Shown here in pieces: positions 32,454 to 35,617 of a stretch of DNA of 35,617 nt (its first letter is position 1; the number at the start of each line of letters is the position of its first letter). Below the pieces are notes generated by a model that did no database searches, was not told the origin of the DNA, and was given only the letters and a program-made list of their open reading frames with translations. The stretch spans positions 1-35,617 of the forward strand of contig QZKZ01000089.1 of the NCBI GenBank assembly GCA_004796465.1. Reading direction: 5' to 3'. Made by a program: the position numbers and the translations under genes. The stretch comes from Desulfovibrio sp. GTDB lineage: Bacteria > Desulfobacterota > Desulfovibrionia > Desulfovibrionales > Desulfovibrionaceae.

Positions 32454-33116
32454 TTATCCAGGCAATACGTGAAACAACATCATGAAGAAATGGGCCAGGC
32501 TTCCGGCCAACACAAAGATGTGAAATATCTCGTGAAACCCGAACACCATGGGCCAAGGATCAGGCCATTTTACTGCGTAGACAATCCCGCCCACACTGTA
32601 ACATGCGCCGCCGATCATGAGCCACATGATGGCCCCACCGGAAAGTTTGATGGCAATCACGGGCATGGCCACAAGAAACATCCAGCCCATGGCCAGATAG
32701 AACCCTGACGTAACCCAGCGCGGCGTGTTGAATCTCAACAATTTGAGCGCCGCCCCTGCCAAAGCCAAGCCCCAGATCACGCCGAACACGGACCAGCCCC
32801 AACCGCCCCGCAAGGGAACCAGGCACACGGGTGTGTATGTGGCTGCAATCAGTACATAAATCATTACGTGGTCGAACTTCTCAAACCACTGCTCCACCCG
32901 TCCGGACACGGGCAGCCAGTGGCACAGGGTGCTGGCCAGATACAACAGCACCAACCCCGCGCCGAACACGGAAAAGGACACGATGCGCCACGGCTCCCCC
33001 ATGAACGCGGACTGGGTCACCAAAATCGTGAGCCCGGCAATGGACAGCCCGAACCCCAAAAAGTGGATCAGTCCGGCCAAGGGGTCGTGTACGCGAATGG
33101 TAATGGCTTTGCTCAT
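32454..33116 (-). CDS. Hemolysin III/PAQR-family membrane protein
   Basis: 220 residues with seven hydrophobic helices. Family signs: HDPLAGLIHFLGFGLS at the start, STLCHWLP, FEKFDHVMIYVLIAATYTPV (His-rich metal site with the D-H pair), and FHEIFHIFVLAGSLAHFFMM at the end. Members of this YqfA/PAQR group are presumed metal-dependent membrane hydrolases; the name hemolysin is historical. The ATG at 33116 directly follows GGAGG; the upstream in-frame Met would overlap it. Divergent from the perR gene, with a 220-base shared regulatory region. Confidence 0.93.
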   Translation of the reverse strand: MSKAITIRVHDPLAGLIHFLGFGLSIAGLTILVTQSAFMGEPWRIVSFSVFGAGLVLLYLASTLCHWLPVSGRVEQWFEKFDHVMIYVLIAATYTPVCLVPLRGGWGWSVFGVIWGLALAGAALKLLRFNTPRWVTSGFYLAMGWMFLVAMPVIAIKLSGGAIMWLMIGGACYSVGGIVYAVKWPDPWPMVFGFHEIFHIFVLAGSLAHFFMMLFHVLPG

Positions 33117-33271
33117 GATATCCTCCAAACCTCATTATCCTTGTGAAAATGCTTCCCATTGTCAAGGCGAATCCACCTCGCGGACATGCGCGGCTCGTGA
33201 ATACCGCGCCCCCACGGCGTTTTGCCCCTGGAAAACACTGGTAGGTTATTCATGAATACGCTACACACACC

Positions 33272-33322
33272 TTGACTTTTTTCGGACCTGCAGTAATACT
33301 TTGTATTAGGAATAATTCCTAA
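33272..33322 (+). promoter_or_regulatory. Promoter and Fur/PerR-type operator of the perR operon
   Basis: TTGACT at 33272-33277 and a -10-like TAATAC/AATACT at 33294-33300. Downstream is a perfect 8-1-8 palindrome TTAGGAAT-A-ATTCCTAA (33306-33322), overlapped by a second perfect repeat TAATAC-TTT-GTATTA (33294-33308). AT-rich 17-base palindromes with a central A/T base are typical PerR boxes. Likely site of autoregulation. Confidence 0.75.
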
Positions 33323-33336
33323 CAACCGAGGACTTC

Positions 33337-33780
33337 ATGGAGCAACATTTTCAAAAAAAGTTCAACCACCTCAAGGAACTTTGCAGCCAAAAAGGACTCA
33401 GGCTGACGCACCAGCGTACCGAGGTCTTGAGGGAGTTGGCTTCGGCCAAGGACCACCCTTCCGCTGAAACCTTGTACAGCAGGGTCAAGGGACGTGTGCC
33501 CGCCATCTCCTTGGATACGGTCTACCGCACCCTGGGGACGTTCATGGACTTGGGCTTGGCGGCCAAGGTTCCTGTTGACGGCGACCTGGGCCGCTTTGAT
33601 GGAGATGTGAGCCCCCACCACCATGTTGTTTGCGTGTGCTGCGGAGCTATCCGCGATTTCATATGGGACGAGGTGAGCTGCGGTGAACTGCCCGCTGAAG
33701 TCACGGATTGGTGCCATGTGACCGACACCCAAGTGATTGTCCGCGGTATTTGCCGCGATTGCAAAGGTTCGGATTCCTAA
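33337..33780 (+). CDS. perR: Fur-family (PerR-like) peroxide-sensing repressor
   Basis: 147 residues. Winged-helix domain RLTHQRTEVLRELAS.. ETLYSRVKGRVPAISLDTVYRTLGTFMDLGL, then the metal region SPHHHVVCVCCGAIRDF and the C-terminal CRDC. CVCC and CRDC give the structural zinc site; the HHH and GDGDLGRFD region supplies regulatory metal ligands. Its lineup with desulforedoxin and rubredoxin genes, and the PerR-like palindrome at its promoter, favour PerR over Fur or Zur. In anaerobes PerR controls oxygen and peroxide defence. No terminator separates it from the desulforedoxin gene 91 bases on. Confidence 0.88.
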   Translation: MEQHFQKKFNHLKELCSQKGLRLTHQRTEVLRELASAKDHPSAETLYSRVKGRVPAISLDTVYRTLGTFMDLGLAAKVPVDGDLGRFDGDVSPHHHVVCVCCGAIRDFIWDEVSCGELPAEVTDWCHVTDTQVIVRGICRDCKGSDS

Positions 33781-33886
33781 GCGTCTATAGGCGTTCTCAA
33801 TCCAAAGAGGAAGGCTTGCGCAAGCCGAATTCGCAAGCACCTATGAACGTTCTCAACCCAAGGAGAAGGTCATGGCGCAACCCGGA
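33781..33886 (+). repeat. Imperfect tandem duplication (period 56) of the desulforedoxin ribosome binding/start region
   Basis: Bases from 33781 align with bases from 33837: shared CTAT, CGTTCTCAA, CCAA, the purine-rich SD, and TTGCGCAAGCCG against ATGGCGCAACCCG with a one-base gap. In the first 38 aligned positions 27 are identical and nine of the eleven differences are transitions. The upstream copy opens a 25-codon frame (33816-33893, TTG start after AGAGGAAGG) that overlaps the desulforedoxin start in another frame. Confidence 0.65.
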
Positions 33887-33988
33887 GATGTGATGCGTTG
33901 CGACTTGTGCGGACAGGTAGTGGAAGTGACCACTGGGGGAAGGGGCCAGTTGGTGTGCTGCGGCCAGCCCATGGTCAAGGTGGACTGA
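33872..33988 (+). CDS. Desulforedoxin
   Basis: 38 residues: MAQPGDVMRCDLCGQVVEV, then TTGGRGQLVCCGQPMVKVD. Four cysteines in a CxxC...CC layout (10, 13, 29, 30) bind one iron in a distorted rubredoxin-like site. This is nearly the length and layout of Desulfovibrio gigas desulforedoxin; the same fold also forms the N-terminal domain of desulfoferrodoxin, but no superoxide reductase domain follows here. It probably works as a small dimeric electron carrier in oxygen/superoxide defence. AAGGAGAAGG precedes the ATG. It lies between perR and rubredoxin in one operon. Too short for many gene callers. Confidence 0.9.
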   Translation: MAQPGDVMRCDLCGQVVEVTTGGRGQLVCCGQPMVKVD

Positions 33989-34063
33989 TTTTTCGGCATC
34001 CAACAAGGAGTCCCGGTCCGGAGAAACCCGGGCCATATGAACACAACATTGGAGGAAACACAG

Positions 34064-34222
34064 ATGAGCAAGTGGGAATGCCCCTGCGGATATGTTTACG
34101 ACCCCGCCGAAGGCGACGCTGACAACAACATCCCCGTGGGAACCGCTTTTGAGGACCTGCCCGAGGATTGGGTCTGTCCCAAGTGCGGCGCTGAAAAAGA
34201 ATACTTCGAAGAAATGGATTAA
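34064..34222 (+). CDS. rub: Rubredoxin
   Basis: 52 residues, the normal size. The two iron-binding loops are CPCGYVYDP (Cys6, Cys9 by position, CxxC-GY) and DWVCPKCGA (CPxCG), with the conserved [21 protein letters not shown] stretch between them. It is a one-electron carrier that donates to superoxide reductase, rubrerythrin or rubredoxin:oxygen oxidoreductase. GGAGG lies 9 bases before the ATG; an in-frame ATG nine codons earlier (34037) is less likely because it lacks a site. Last gene of the perR-desulforedoxin-rubredoxin operon. Confidence 0.95.
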   Translation: MSKWECPCGYVYDPAEGDADNNIPVGTAFEDLPEDWVCPKCGAEKEYFEEMD

Positions 34223-34243
34223 TACGCAACAACGCAATTACGC

Positions 34244-34279
34244 AACAAGGAGCAGGCCTGGCTTGCTCCTTGTTATTTT
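34244..34279 (+). terminator. Rho-independent terminator of the perR operon
   Basis: Perfect 11-base-pair stem AACAAGGAGCA/TGCTCCTTGTT (34244-34254 and 34264-34274), then ATTTTAT. Confidence 0.88.
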
Positions 34280-34287
34280 ATATCCTT

Positions 34288-35562
34288 TCAAGGGGCCTCT
34301 GGCGCTTCCGGTCGTGCGAGGTCCGCTTCCACCCTATTCCGGCCATTGGCCTTCGCCGCATACAGCAGTGAATCCGCAGTGTTGAGCATGTCCTCAATGG
34401 AGCCTTGGGCCGTGGCTGTCACACCGATGGACACCGTATAGTTGATACGCATGCCCTCCACGGTCACTGTGCGATTGGCCAGTTTTTCCCTGAGTTCTTC
34501 GAATGTCCGGAGCAGCCCGCTGTCCGTTTCCTGGGTCAGCAAGGCGCAAAACTCCTCTCCGCCAAAGCGGGCGATAATCCCGTAGGGCGATAGCATGCGG
34601 TCCATGGTCGTGGCCAAGTCGCGGATCACCAAGTCCCCGGCATGGTGGCCATAGGTGTCGTTGACCCCCTTGAAATGGTCAATGTCCAGCATGGCGGCCG
34701 CCACATGGGGTGATCCCTTGTGCTCTTCCAGCAACCGGCTTCCTGATTCGAAAAAATGGCGGCGGTTGAACAGGCCGGTAAGGGGATCGCGAGTGGCCCT
34801 GTCGCGCATGGTGTCCATGAGTTCCAATAGATCGAGGTTCATGGTCACCCGCCATAAAAACTCCTCGGCCGAGCAGGGTTTGGCCAGGAAGTCGTTGGCC
34901 CCGAGCTTGAGAAACCGGGGCGCAACCTCGGGCGCGTCGTCCGAGGACAGGGCGATGACCGCGATGGCGTCCTCGGGATATTCTTTGCGAATGCCCGCCA
35001 CCAAGCCAAAACCGTCCAGTTCCGGCATATGATAATCCGTGACCACCAAACGCACGTCCTGGCCCGATTGTATGATGTCCAAGGCCTGGCGGCCGTTTTC
35101 CGCTTCAAGCACATTGATGCGATGGGTAGTGAGAATCCTGCGATAAAAAGTCCGGGCTTGGCGTGAGTCGTCAGCCACCAGAACCGTGACTTCCCGATTC
35201 TTTTGCAGACGTTTGAGAATGCGCAACAGATGGCCCATCTCCTCCAAGCGGCGTTTGACCACGTAGTCGGCCACCCCCTTGGCCATGAACCGCCGCCGGG
35301 TCTCGTCTTCGTACGAGCCCGTGACCACCAGGACCGGCACGTTCAGTCCCAGGCAATACTCCACGGCCTCGCCGTGGGGCGCGTCAGGCAACACCAAGTC
35401 GATGAGCACCGCTAGGAAGTCACCTTTGCGTTTCTTGGCTATCACTTGGGCTTCAGCAAACGAGGCGGCCACGTCGCAAAACAGGCCGAGTTCCCGTTGG
35501 ATCCAACGGGAAAGACCAAGAGCCACCATCTTGCTGTCTTCGACAATAAGAATCCGATCCAT
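34288..35562 (-). CDS. Diguanylate cyclase response regulator with two receiver domains
   Basis: 424 residues. Receiver 1 (about 1-120) has VEDS, Asp55 (LIDLVLPD), VTGS and the Lys in YVVKRR. Receiver 2 (about 126-245) has ADDS, Asp176 (TDYHMPELDG), ALSSD and AKP; both look able to accept phosphate. The GGDEF domain (about 255-415) opens with RDPLTGLFNRRHF and has GGEEF at 334-338, so it should make cyclic di-GMP. The inhibitory RxxD site expected just before GGEEF is absent (SPYG in its place), suggesting no product feedback through it. This PleD-like layout usually couples two-component input to cyclic di-GMP. No adjacent kinase; the window ends 55 bases upstream of its start. Confidence 0.95.
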   Translation of the reverse strand: MDRILIVEDSKMVALGLSRWIQRELGLFCDVAASFAEAQVIAKKRKGDFLAVLIDLVLPDAPHGEAVEYCLGLNVPVLVVTGSYEDETRRRFMAKGVADYVVKRRLEEMGHLLRILKRLQKNREVTVLVADDSRQARTFYRRILTTHRINVLEAENGRQALDIIQSGQDVRLVVTDYHMPELDGFGLVAGIRKEYPEDAIAVIALSSDDAPEVAPRFLKLGANDFLAKPCSAEEFLWRVTMNLDLLELMDTMRDRATRDPLTGLFNRRHFFESGSRLLEEHKGSPHVAAAMLDIDHFKGVNDTYGHHAGDLVIRDLATTMDRMLSPYGIIARFGGEEFCALLTQETDSGLLRTFEELREKLANRTVTVEGMRINYTVSIGVTATAQGSIEDMLNTADSLLYAAKANGRNRVEADLARPEAPEAP

Positions 35563-35617
35563 GCGCCATCCCTGAAAAGGAGAGAAAACAGACTCCAGCC
35601 CCCCAAAAAAACTACAA

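Overview
The window looks like the chromosome of a sulfate-reducing Deltaproteobacterium of the Desulfovibrionales type. The evidence is gene content: a secreted tetraheme class III cytochrome c3, a stand-alone desulforedoxin beside a rubredoxin under a Fur/PerR-type regulator, a TupA tungstate-binding protein, and many PAS histidine kinases, all in GC-rich DNA with strongly biased third codon positions. I saw no tRNA, rRNA, CRISPR array, insertion sequence or integrase.

Layout. 1-5.1 kb: the 3' part of an ABC ATPase gene that joins an ABC-F (Uup-type) linker to a tungstate-importer-type ATPase, a tiny CxxC protein, a translationally coupled ridA-threonine synthase pair (minus), a lipoprotein, a small membrane protein and tupA. 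5.1-9.4 kb: a PAS histidine kinase, cytochrome c3 and a large PAS/PAS/PAS/GAF histidine kinase (minus). 9.4-14.3 kb: a secreted WD40-like/caspase-like protein, a PPP-family phosphatase, a small Cys-rich protein and a CBM48 protein. 14.5-19.9 kb: a TetR-controlled RND efflux operon. 19.9-31.2 kb: a Ser/Thr kinase-TIR-SUMF-like membrane protein downstream of cheB-cheR on the minus strand, and, divergently, parA, a STAS-like protein, a hybrid cheA, cheW and a small membrane protein. 31.2-35.6 kb: MscS channel, hemolysin III-type protein, the perR-desulforedoxin-rubredoxin operon, and a double-receiver diguanylate cyclase.

The most unusual content is a scattered set of eukaryote-like signalling parts. 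The 1011-aa protein at 19904-22939 joins a zinc ribbon, a protein kinase, a TIR domain, a membrane span, a formylglycine-generating-enzyme-like domain without the usual catalytic cysteines, and a C-terminal domain of about 130 residues that I cannot name. That same domain makes up the mature lipoprotein at 2733-3335, about 17 kb away. A periplasmic caspase-like protein with an apparently leaderless promoter and a PPP phosphatase lie between them. That these form one envelope signalling system is inference; the shared domain is directly visible.

The tupC-like half gene at the left edge and tupA 3.3 kb away, with no tupB in between, suggest either a recombination that fused uup to tupC at the P-loop or an assembly chimera.
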